Shown one piece after another: positions 1 through 6,098 of a DNA stretch of 64,000 nucleotides; the stretch's first letter is position 1, and every line of letters begins with the position of its first letter. The notes below the pieces were generated by a model. That model worked only from the letters and a program-made list of their open reading frames with translations. It was not told the DNA's origin and did no database searches. Made by a program: the position numbers and the translations under genes. Source of the stretch: CALBPI01 sp045110335 (GTDB lineage: Bacteria; Pseudomonadota; Gammaproteobacteria; Steroidobacterales; Woeseiaceae); NCBI GenBank assembly GCA_045110335.1, contig JBGCGB010000002.1, forward strand, positions 1-64,000, in the 5' to 3' direction.

Positions 1-10
1 CTGTTTGCAG

Positions 11-36
11 TCGGCGAGTTCGTCAAAACTCGCCGA
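11..36. repeat. 10-bp perfect inverted repeat (hairpin)
   Basis: TCGGCGAGTT at 11-20 and AACTCGCCGA at 27-36 are perfect reverse complements around a 6-nt loop. A pyrimidine-rich stretch follows at about 37-50, so this could be the terminator of a gene that ends left of the window. It could equally belong to the repeat-rich segment that follows. No gene is visible in 1-254. Confidence 0.4.
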
Positions 37-97
37 TCTACCTCTTTTAGCAGCGACGTCAGCTTTGGACTGCGTGGACGCTCGCGGCGGTGATCAC

Positions 98-140
98 GTC
101 AACGGGAGGCACGCCAACGGGGACCGTCAACGGGGACAGG
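98..140 (+). repeat. three tandem degenerate GTCAACGGGG repeats
   Basis: Three copies of a roughly 14-nt unit lie head to tail: GTCAACGGGAGGCAC, GCCAACGGGGACC and GTCAACGGGGACAGG. The last runs into GGGGACAGGCG. CGGGGACAGGC words of this kind are typical of extragenic REP-like repeats in proteobacteria, some of which are mobilised by Y1-type (RAYT) transposases. No transposase gene is in the window, so this would be a non-autonomous remnant. The family assignment is by recall of the motif, not by search. Confidence 0.4.
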
Positions 141-155
141 CGTCCACCTAGACGA

Positions 156-228
156 GGACAGGCACAGATTACCAGATGAATAAGCAATCAAGAGGTGCTG
201 AACAAAAACGATTGTTTTGTGCCTGTCC
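156..228. repeat. inverted repeat GGACAGGCACA / TGTGCCTGTCC
   Basis: An 11-bp perfect inverted repeat: GGACAGGCACA at 156-166 and TGTGCCTGTCC at 218-228, with about 51 nt between the arms. The spacer has a smaller hairpin (CAAAA/TTTTG, about 202-219). The arms share the GGGGACAGG core of the tandem repeats at 98-140, so the two belong to one REP-like structure. It lies directly beyond the 3' end of the leftmost gene. Confidence 0.45.
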
Positions 229-254
229 CTGTTCTGCACCCTGCTAGCACCCCG

Positions 255-884
255 TCAAATATAGAACGCAACAATTGCGGTATTACTTTGTTGAGCTGCA
301 GTATTCAGCCATTTAGAAATGTCGTGAAGCGGGTAGTTAAGGTCGCGCATCGGATCCTTAGCAGACTCACAGATGTCACTTGCCAAATAATGATCTACCT
401 GCGCCTTATATGCTGTGACCTGGTCTGCCGACCAGTAACCATATGAAATATCGTCGCTGAACACATGTGACAGGTCGATTAAGCCACCACGGAAGACGAG
501 CTGAGTACAATCGATCTCGAGGTCGATGGTTTGCGCGGCGCTGTTGATATCGAGTAGCCAGGTACTCGCACGTGCGACCGGAATCCAGTCTTCGAAATAC
601 CCGACGGAAAAGTAAGAACAAAGCAATTCGTAAGCGCAGGCGTAGAATTCGGGAGTGGGTGTTGAGCCCATTTTATCCCAAAGAATGTTCCGGAGAGCTC
701 TCCTTAGTGGCGGTCGCCCAATTAGCGCATGCAGTAGTTCTGACTTCGATAGTTCGGTAGGAGTGGTGTGCAAATGCTCAGACCCGTTCTTTGAAATCTC
801 TTCCAGTAGGTCACTGTCCCGGCATCCGACTGCCGATCTAAGCGCTTCTTCACGCACAATATAGACTGGAATCGAAGTACTCAT
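255..884 (-). CDS. uncharacterised 209-aa protein, possibly DUF7691-like
   Basis: A 209-residue soluble protein with no signal peptide or membrane helix. The N-terminus (SIPVYIVREEALRSAVG, then a CRDSDLLEEI stretch) and a middle segment with an ACAYELLCSYF core recall a family of cytoplasmic proteins of unknown function that I know as DUF7691. That link is a memory of the pattern and is tentative. Nothing in the sequence gives a catalytic motif. It stands alone, with REP-like repeats on one side and 430 nt of apparently empty DNA on the other. It is unlike the conserved operons that begin at 1.7 kb and could be part of a horizontally acquired patch beside the tRNA. Codon phase is open throughout and no better frame competes, so I take it as real. 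Confidence 0.6.
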   Translation of the reverse strand: MSTSIPVYIVREEALRSAVGCRDSDLLEEISKNGSEHLHTTPTELSKSELLHALIGRPPLRRALRNILWDKMGSTPTPEFYACAYELLCSYFSVGYFEDWIPVARASTWLLDINSAAQTIDLEIDCTQLVFRGGLIDLSHVFSDDISYGYWSADQVTAYKAQVDHYLASDICESAKDPMRDLNYPLHDISKWLNTAAQQSNTAIVAFYI

Positions 885-1313
885 TGGCTGCTCGGTATGT
901 GGTTCTTACGGAATTAGCGAAATCATTAACGACCGCTCTGGGTCATTTGCCGTCATCCGGCGTTTTACTGGGCCAATGGCACCGATCGAGTGTAAAGCGG
1001 CCTCTAGCCTCGATCAAATCTGACAAAGACTGTACGGTCAGATCTGAGTTATCACAATTAGCGGGTCGCATTAGTCACAGTAACAGTACCCGTTACGTAC
1101 CGCTTACCGAGAAGATGTCCGGATAGCCGAAGCAGCCCACTCAGTCTGCAACGTTCTTCCGCACCAAACAAAGCGAAAGTATAGGCTACCATTGACAGCA
1201 CATGTACGCCTAGTACGAGGCGAAGTTTCAGTGCTTCTGTTTTCCCCAAAGAAAACTCAAGCTGGAAAGACGTCGGTTACTGAGCGCTTGCCACCCGCCC
1301 AACTAACATGCAC
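885..1313. other. intergenic, no gene recognised
   Basis: About 430 nt without a convincing gene. Short open frames exist on both strands (884-1126 plus, 1058-1249 minus), but their translations look like chance products with no ribosome site or family resemblance. The promoter of the leftmost gene must lie in the first part, as that gene starts at 884 and reads leftward. No clear -10/-35 pair could be picked. Confidence 0.5.
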
Positions 1314-1342
1314 AAAAAAAGGGCGCCCAATGGGCACCCTTT
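1314..1342 (-). terminator. rho-independent terminator after tRNA-Met
   Basis: On the minus strand AAAGGGTGCCC pairs with GGGCGCCCTTT (one G-T wobble) around a short loop and is followed by seven T. It begins 10 nt past the CCA end of the tRNA, so it ends that transcript. The other side also has a T-rich run, so it may work both ways. Confidence 0.85.
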
Positions 1343-1351
1343 TCTTTTGAA

Positions 1352-1428
1352 TGGTGGTGATGGGTGGAATTGAACCACCGACCTGCGGGTTATGAGTCCA
1401 CCGCTCTAACCATCTGAGCTACATCACC
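1352..1428 (-). tRNA. tRNA-Met (CAT anticodon)
   Basis: A full cloverleaf of 77 nt including an encoded CCA. Acceptor GGTGATG pairs with CATCACC, discriminator A. The D arm GCTC/GAGC, anticodon loop CTCATAA and T arm GGTGG-TTCAATT-CCACC are all present. The anticodon is CAT, so it is either elongator Met or the Ile2 tRNA whose C34 becomes lysidine; the sequence cannot settle this by eye. The last anticodon-stem pair would be A-C (31/39), which is unusual. A partial copy sharing its first 59 nt exactly lies 182 bp upstream in the same orientation. Confidence 0.9.
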
Positions 1429-1445
1429 AGTTTCTGTCTTTTTCC

Positions 1446-1473
1446 ATTCCACCCGCCTCATCACGCGTGGAAT
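1446..1473. repeat. inverted repeat ATTCCAC / GTGGAAT
   Basis: ATTCCAC at 1446-1452 and GTGGAAT at 1467-1473 are reverse complements. The right arm is the 3' side of the T stem of the broken tRNA copy. The left arm with its following bases resembles the tRNA 3' end in the opposite orientation. The structure therefore looks like a fold-back made from tRNA-derived sequence, replacing the lost acceptor strand. Confidence 0.5.
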
Positions 1474-1476
1474 TGA

Positions 1477-1552
1477 TTCGGGACTCCTGTCCCTCACCCT
1501 TCGGGCGACTCCGCTCCGCTGCGTCGTCCAAAATTGCTATCCTGCAATTTTG
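1477..1552 (-). mobile_element. 76-bp hairpin element inserted in a tRNA T-loop
   Basis: Compared with the intact tRNA, the upstream copy is interrupted between T-loop bases by 76 bp, flanked by TGA at 1474-1476 and again at 1553-1555. In the intact gene the same place has one TGA. The insert carries a 9-bp perfect hairpin next to one edge (CAAAATTGC 1529-1537, GCAATTTTG 1544-1552) and a 5-bp one near the other (GGGAC 1480-1484, GTCCC 1489-1493), joined by a GC-rich middle. It has no room for a protein, so it would need a transposase or recombinase from elsewhere. Recognition as a recurring element comes from the junctions seen here; a genome-wide search would be decisive. Confidence 0.6.
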
Positions 1553-1611
1553 TGAACCACCGACCTGCGGGTTATGAGTCCACCGCTCTAACCATCTGAG
1601 CTACATCACCA
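1553..1611 (-). pseudogene. truncated tRNA-Met copy (5' part only)
   Basis: These 59 nt are identical to 1371-1429, covering the 5' acceptor strand, D arm, anticodon arm and the 5' half of the T arm. The T-loop is split by the 76-bp insert. Beyond the insert only GTGGAAT (the 3' side of the T stem) survives, after which the acceptor strand is replaced by unrelated sequence. It cannot form a 7-bp acceptor stem or a CCA end, so it should not give a working tRNA. It lies upstream of the intact gene in the same orientation and is probably co-transcribed with it. Confidence 0.8.
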
Positions 1612-1679
1612 TGGTTCTCTTCCGCCCCTGTTTTCAGGGGGAGCCAATTGTGAGGGTTTGGTCGTTTTTCGTCAAGCGA

Positions 1680-2771
1680 TCAGACGTTGAACCGGAAGTG
1701 CATCACATCGCCTTCCTGGACTAGATAGTCCTTGCCTTCCAGTCTCAACCTGCCAGCCTCTTTGGCGCCCTGCTCGCCATTGCCGGCGATGTAGTCGTCA
1801 TAGGCGATCACTTCAGCGCGGATAAAGCCTTTCTCGAAATCAGTGTGGATCTCGCCCGCGGCCTGTGGTGCCGTTGCGCCGGACTTGTACGTCCAAGCGC
1901 GCACTTCTTTGGGGCCCGCCGTGAAATAGGTGTTCAAACCCAACAACACATAGCCGGCACGGATCACCCGGTTCAAGCCCGGTTCGTCCTGGCCCAGATC
2001 CGCCAAAAACTCAGCTTTATCTTCGTCGTCCAGCACAGCGATCTCGGCTTCAATCGCCGCGCAAACCGGCACCACGCTGGCACCCTCTTCGGTCGCCAGC
2101 GCTTTCAGGCGATCCAGGTACGCGTTGTTCTCAAAGCCATCGTCATTGACGTTGGCGATGTACATCACCGGCTTGTCGGTCAACATCTGCAGGTCACGAA
2201 TCTCGTGGCGTTCTGTGTCGTCCATCTCGAACGTTCGCAGCGGTAAACCCTCGCCCAAGTGTTCTTGAATGCGCGTCAGCAAATCGCGTCGGAAGATCGC
2301 TTCCTTGTCGTTCGCTTTAGCCGCTTTCGTCGCTTTTTGTAACGCCCGTTCCACTTGCTCTAGATCGGCCAATGTCAGTTCCGTGTTGATCGTCTGTGCA
2401 TCATCAATCGGATCCACTTTGCCGGCGACGTGCGTCACGTCGTCGTTGTCAAAACAGCGCACGACATGGGCAATCGCGTGCGTCTCGCGAATGTTGGCGA
2501 GGAACTTGTTGCCTAAGCCTTCGCCTTTCGACGCGCCCGCTACCAAGCCCGCAATGTCGACGAACTCCATCGCCGTCGGGATCAATTTCTCGGGGCTCAC
2601 AATGCCTGCGATCGCATCAAGACGCAGATCCGGCACGGTCACGACACCGACGTTGGGCTCGATCGTACAAAACGGATAGTTCTCTGCCGGAATTTCGGCC
2701 GCCGTCAATGCATTGAAAAGCGTCGACTTGCCGACGTTTGGCAATCCAACGATGCCACACTTAATACCCAT
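1680..2771 (-). CDS. ychF: YchF/OLA1-family redox-responsive ATPase/GTPase
   Basis: A 363-residue member of the Obg-related YchF family, which binds ribosomes and prefers ATP over GTP. The P-loop GLPNVGKST sits at residues 9-17, followed by the switch region with NYPFCTIEPN and the G3 motif DIAGLVAGAS. The usual NKxD motif is replaced in this family, here by YIANVND, which fits ATP preference. The C-terminus (about 280-363) is the TGS domain, ending VMHFRFNV as in E. coli. Length matches the family exactly. Its start overlaps the stop of pth by one base (TAATG), so the two are translationally coupled, as in most gammaproteobacteria. Confidence 0.97.
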   Translation of the reverse strand: MGIKCGIVGLPNVGKSTLFNALTAAEIPAENYPFCTIEPNVGVVTVPDLRLDAIAGIVSPEKLIPTAMEFVDIAGLVAGASKGEGLGNKFLANIRETHAIAHVVRCFDNDDVTHVAGKVDPIDDAQTINTELTLADLEQVERALQKATKAAKANDKEAIFRRDLLTRIQEHLGEGLPLRTFEMDDTERHEIRDLQMLTDKPVMYIANVNDDGFENNAYLDRLKALATEEGASVVPVCAAIEAEIAVLDDEDKAEFLADLGQDEPGLNRVIRAGYVLLGLNTYFTAGPKEVRAWTYKSGATAPQAAGEIHTDFEKGFIRAEVIAYDDYIAGNGEQGAKEAGRLRLEGKDYLVQEGDVMHFRFNV

Positions 2772-3400
2772 TAACTTTCGTCCTTTGGTTCGCTTGCAGG
2801 CGTTGCTGCAGGCTTTGGTTTTTTCGGCTTACGGTTCAACTCGTTCATGACAATGCCCGGCCCTTTTCGAACCATCTTCGGCACGGCCTTGATCGCTCGG
2901 GCAACGGCATCATCCATGGCATCCTGTTCGTCAGCACCGGCGCGCTTTAACACATGGCTCAACACTTTCGAGCTTTGCCCGGGATGGCCAATGCCAATCC
3001 GCAGCCGGAAAAACTCGGGCCCGCAATGCTGGATTATATCCCGCAAGCCGTTGTGACCACCGTGACCGCCCGCTTTTTTCAACCGCAGTGTGCCCGCGGC
3101 CAAATCCAGTTCGTCATGTGCGACGACAGTCTCTTTGATATCCAACCGGTAGTAGTCCAACACGGCACGCAGCGGACCGCCGCTCAAGTTCATGAAAGAC
3201 ATCGGCTTGATCAGCCAGATCTGTTCACCGCCCACTTTGATCTTGCCAACTTCGGCATCAAAGCGGCGCTGAAACTTCATCGGCTCTTCATGTTTCTCGG
3301 CCAACTGATCGACAAGCCAGAACCCGGCGTTATGCCGCGTCTGTTCGTACTCGCTGCCGGGGTTACCCAGCCCGGCGATGACCCGAATCGCGTCTGCCAT
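2771..3400 (-). CDS. pth: peptidyl-tRNA hydrolase
   Basis: Releases tRNA from peptidyl-tRNA that has dropped off the ribosome. The N-terminus IAGLGNPGSEYEQTRHNAG holds the family signature and the catalytic histidine of the RHN motif (residue 23). KPMSFMNLSG and the VAHDELDL aspartate follow, then GGHGGHNGLR. The C-terminal 25 residues are a Lys/Pro-rich tail beyond the usual ~190-residue enzyme. It lies between rplY and ychF, the order found in many gammaproteobacteria. A strong terminator sits between rplY and its start, so pth-ychF may rely on readthrough or on a promoter of their own in the rplY 3' region. Confidence 0.96.
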   Translation of the reverse strand: MADAIRVIAGLGNPGSEYEQTRHNAGFWLVDQLAEKHEEPMKFQRRFDAEVGKIKVGGEQIWLIKPMSFMNLSGGPLRAVLDYYRLDIKETVVAHDELDLAAGTLRLKKAGGHGGHNGLRDIIQHCGPEFFRLRIGIGHPGQSSKVLSHVLKRAGADEQDAMDDAVARAIKAVPKMVRKGPGIVMNELNRKPKKPKPAATPASEPKDES

Positions 3401-3425
3401 GATGATGCCCGATGAATTGACCGCT

Positions 3426-3467
3426 AAAAAAAAGCCCGTGGTTGCCTAGCAGCAAGCCACGGGCTTT
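3426..3467 (-). terminator. rho-independent terminator after rplY
   Basis: On the minus strand AAAGCCCGTGGCTTGC pairs with GCAACCACGGGCTTT and is followed by a run of T, giving a long GC-rich stem with a U tract. It lies 15-55 nt after the rplY stop and before the pth start, so it ends or attenuates rplY transcription. Confidence 0.9.
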
Positions 3468-3481
3468 GGAACGCCAGTGCG

Positions 3482-4153
3482 TTATGCGTCTTCGTCCGGA
3501 GCTTCGGTATCCGCAACGGTCGGCACTTCTGCCGCTTCCGGTGCACCTTCGTCTTCGGTTTCTTCGACTACAGCACGCGGCTTGGAGATCGACACGATCG
3601 GCTGATCCTGTGCATCTTCCTGAGCCATCTCCGGCATCTCAACGCCTTTCGGCAATTTGATGTCTGACAAATGCAGCATCTCGTCGATGCCCAATTCAGA
3701 GACATCCACTTCGAGATACTCCGGCAAATTCTTCGGCAAGCAAACGACTTCGACATCGTTGATCATGCGAGAAAGCACGCCGCCTTCCATCTTGACGCCC
3801 GGCGCCACATCTTCACCGAGGAAGTGCAACGGCACGTTCATGCGAATCGCTTCGCCAGCAACAATGCGCTGAAGATCGATGTGCAAAATGACGTTTTTGG
3901 CGGGGTGACGTTGTACGTCTTTCAGAATCGTTTCCTGATTCTTGTCGCCTACTTTGATGTCCAGAACACTGGAATAAAACGCTTCATCTTCGAGTGCGCG
4001 CAACAGTTTGTTGTGCTGCAAAGAGATAGCGCGAGGTGGACGTCCACCTCCATAGAGGATTGCAGGAACTTTTCCTTCACGACGCAGGCGGCGGCTCGCA
4101 CCCTTGCCCTGGTCTTCACGAAGTTCTGCAACCAGATCGATTGTGTCAGCCAT
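3482..4153 (-). CDS. rplY: 50S ribosomal protein L25, CTC-type
   Basis: 223 residues, the long CTC form: an N-terminal L25 beta-barrel that binds 5S rRNA (about 1-95, with GKGASRRLRREGKVPAILYG), then the TL5 C-terminal domain (about 100-185), then an acidic tail rich in Glu and Ala ending PDEDA. E. coli L25 has only the first domain. A CGGAG ribosome site sits 7 nt before the ATG. Transcribed in the same direction as prs, 189 nt downstream of it, a layout usual for this cluster. Confidence 0.96.
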   Translation of the reverse strand: MADTIDLVAELREDQGKGASRRLRREGKVPAILYGGGRPPRAISLQHNKLLRALEDEAFYSSVLDIKVGDKNQETILKDVQRHPAKNVILHIDLQRIVAGEAIRMNVPLHFLGEDVAPGVKMEGGVLSRMINDVEVVCLPKNLPEYLEVDVSELGIDEMLHLSDIKLPKGVEMPEMAQEDAQDQPIVSISKPRAVVEETEDEGAPEAAEVPTVADTEAPDEDA

Positions 4154-4342
4154 GACATTCTCCGGTTGAATTTAAATGGATAAAAACAGCGACGCGTTGA
4201 ATCAGCTTGCGACCAGCTAAACCCGCGAAATGTCGCTGCGGGCGCGCATGATAAGCGATTCACGGCCTTGAAAACAAGGAAAAACCGCGAATTCAGCGCG
4301 TTTTCGGTGCTTTTTCGGAAAACCCCGCGAAAAGCGCCGGGA

Positions 4343-5293
4343 TCAGTCTACGTAGAGGCTGCTGACCGACTCATCATCGCTGATCCGTCGGATCGTCTCG
4401 GCGAGGATTTCGGCCGTGCTCAACTGGCGAATCTTGTCGCAGGCCGCGGCGGCCTGAGACAACGGAATGGTGTCGGTGACGACAATCTCATCCAGCTCCG
4501 AGTTACCGATGCGGTCAATCGCCGGACCGGAAAAGACCGGATGGGTGATATAAGCTGCGACGCTCTTGGCGCCATGCTCTTTGAGGGCGGCCGCGGCATG
4601 GCACAGCGTGCCGGCGGTATCGACCAGATCATCAATCAAGATGCAGCTCTTGTCTTGAACGGTACCAATGATGTTCATGACTTCAGAAACATTGGCACGC
4701 GGGCGGCGCTTATCAATGATCGCCAGTTCGGCATCGAGCCGTTTGGCCAATGCTCTGGCACGCACCACACCACCGACGTCGGGTGACACAACCACCATGT
4801 CGGGATATTTCTTCTTCCAGACATCGCCCAGCAAAATCGGCGATGCATAGACGTTGTCGACCGGAATATCGAAAAAGCCCTGAATCTGGTCGGCGTGCAA
4901 ATCTACCGTCAGCACGCGATCCACGCCTGCTGATGCAATCAACTTGGCACAAAGCTTTGCCGTAATCGGCACACGCGATGCCCGTGGACGTCGATCCTGG
5001 CGTGCATAGCCGTAGTAAGGAATGACCGCCGTGATGCTCGACGCGGAAGCGCGACGACAGGCATCGACCATAACCAGTAGCTCCATCAAATGGTCGTTTG
5101 CCGGTGGGCAGGTGGGCTGGACAATATAGGTTTCGCGGCCACGAATATTTTCAAGAATCTCAACGGTCGTCTCGCCGTCTGAAAACTTGCTCACATGTGC
5201 TTTGGCCAATGGGAGATGAAGATGCCGCGCAATGTCGCTGGCTAACTTCGGATGGGCGTTGCCTGAGAACAACGCAAGACTCGCAATTTCCAC
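4343..5293 (-). CDS. prs: ribose-phosphate pyrophosphokinase (PRPP synthase)
   Basis: Makes PRPP from ribose 5-phosphate and ATP for nucleotide, histidine and NAD synthesis. Class I signatures are present: FSDGETTVEI, the loop GYARQDRRPR, the VDLHADQIQGFF metal/ATP region and the PRPP loop IDDLVDTAGT. An upstream ATG at 5320 would add nine residues starting 13 nt from the tRNA-Gln. The GTG at 5293 is preceded by GGGAG with 5-nt spacing and gives 316 residues, the length of the E. coli enzyme, so I chose GTG. ispE, which commonly lies between this gene and lolB, is missing here. Confidence 0.95.
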   Translation of the reverse strand: MEIASLALFSGNAHPKLASDIARHLHLPLAKAHVSKFSDGETTVEILENIRGRETYIVQPTCPPANDHLMELLVMVDACRRASASSITAVIPYYGYARQDRRPRASRVPITAKLCAKLIASAGVDRVLTVDLHADQIQGFFDIPVDNVYASPILLGDVWKKKYPDMVVVSPDVGGVVRARALAKRLDAELAIIDKRRPRANVSEVMNIIGTVQDKSCILIDDLVDTAGTLCHAAAALKEHGAKSVAAYITHPVFSGPAIDRIGNSELDEIVVTDTIPLSQAAAACDKIRQLSTAEILAETIRRISDDESVSSLYVD

Positions 5294-5332
5294 CGGTGCT
5301 CCCGTTCGTGCAATGCACATGACGACCCGGAA

Positions 5333-5407
5333 TGGCTGGGGTGGCAGGATTCGAACCTGCGCATCACGGGATCAAAACCCGTTGCCTTACCGCTTGGCTA
5401 CACCCCA
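5333..5407 (-). tRNA. tRNA-Gln (TTG anticodon)
   Basis: 75 nt with encoded CCA. Acceptor TGGGGTG pairs with CACCCCA, with G as the next base before CCA, the usual U1-A72 pair of tRNA-Gln. Anticodon loop TTTTGAT gives TTG. T loop TTCGAAT. It lies 39 nt upstream of the prs GTG start on the same strand, a position common in gammaproteobacteria. With gatCAB in the same window, this tRNA may be charged first with glutamate and then amidated. Confidence 0.95.
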
Positions 5408-5480
5408 AAATCCGTGTTCCGCTGACCGGACGTGCCAGTCAGGAACGGAATTGTCGTCATCAGAGCGACTCATGTCAACG

Positions 5481-6098
5481 CTATTGCGCACGCTCTTGGA
5501 ATTCTTCGACGATATTCCAGTCCCGAACCACAATTGTCAGTCGGGTTGCGCCCGATTGCGCGACAATCCGGCGCGGCAAGTCGTTGACAGACCATTGACG
5601 ATACTCGGGATATTCAATGGTCCAGCCGGCTTGGCGAATGACGGCCGCATGGCCTGCGTCGTCGAACACAATGTCGGCTTGCTGATCCGGAATCGGCACA
5701 CCCAACAGCCAATAGCGCAGCCCGCCTAACGGCACGCGCAAGCCAGTTTGCCGAAACAGCTCGGTTTCGGGGTCGCCAACCGTCGATGTCTCAATCTTGC
5801 TGCCAGACAGCGTGACTGACTCTGGCGTGCCCACCAAGCGAACGCCGCCAATACCTAATGGGCCATCAATATCGGCCTCGAATGCGCGTTTGTCCTGGTC
5901 CCAACTGAGACTGCCGCTGCGCGCGTCTTCGGGCGTCTTGATGCCGATACGACCGCGTAGCGACCAAACATCCAGACGGGCCAGCACATCACGGCGCTGG
6001 TCCCAGTTTTCAAGTAACGGCAGCTCTTGCACGCCACGCGTAACGCAGCCGGCCAAAGCCAGCAGCGTCAGCGCGCCAAGCAACGTCCGGCGCATCAT
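5481..6098 (-). CDS. lolB: outer-membrane lipoprotein receptor LolB
   Basis: Receives lipoproteins from periplasmic LolA and inserts them in the outer membrane. A short signal peptide ends in the lipobox LALAGC (Cys18), making LolB itself a lipoprotein. The mature part has the family pattern: WSLRGRIGIKTPEDARSGSLSWDQ near the start, then a GPLGIGGVRL strand and the YWLLGVPIPDQQ stretch with the conserved Pro. 205 residues, as expected. It overlaps the upstream TPR gene by 4 bases (ATGA). Downstream comes tRNA-Gln after only 73 bases, where ispE would normally lie. Confidence 0.94.
   Translation of the reverse strand: MMRRTLLGALTLLALAGCVTRGVQELPLLENWDQRRDVLARLDVWSLRGRIGIKTPEDARSGSLSWDQDKRAFEADIDGPLGIGGVRLVGTPESVTLSGSKIETSTVGDPETELFRQTGLRVPLGGLRYWLLGVPIPDQQADIVFDDAGHAAVIRQAGWTIEYPEYRQWSVNDLPRRIVAQSGATRLTIVVRDWNIVEEFQERAQ

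Noticed and set aside
255..884. Toxin or antitoxin reading of the leftmost gene
   Set aside because: No catalytic or DNA-binding motif and no small partner gene beside it.
884..1249. Two short open frames (plus 884-1126, minus 1058-1249) in the left intergenic region
   Set aside because: No ribosome site, no family resemblance, unusual composition and mutual overlap; treated as chance.
1553..1611. A second functional tRNA-Met gene
   Set aside because: The acceptor 3' strand and CCA are missing and the T-loop is split, so no cloverleaf can form.
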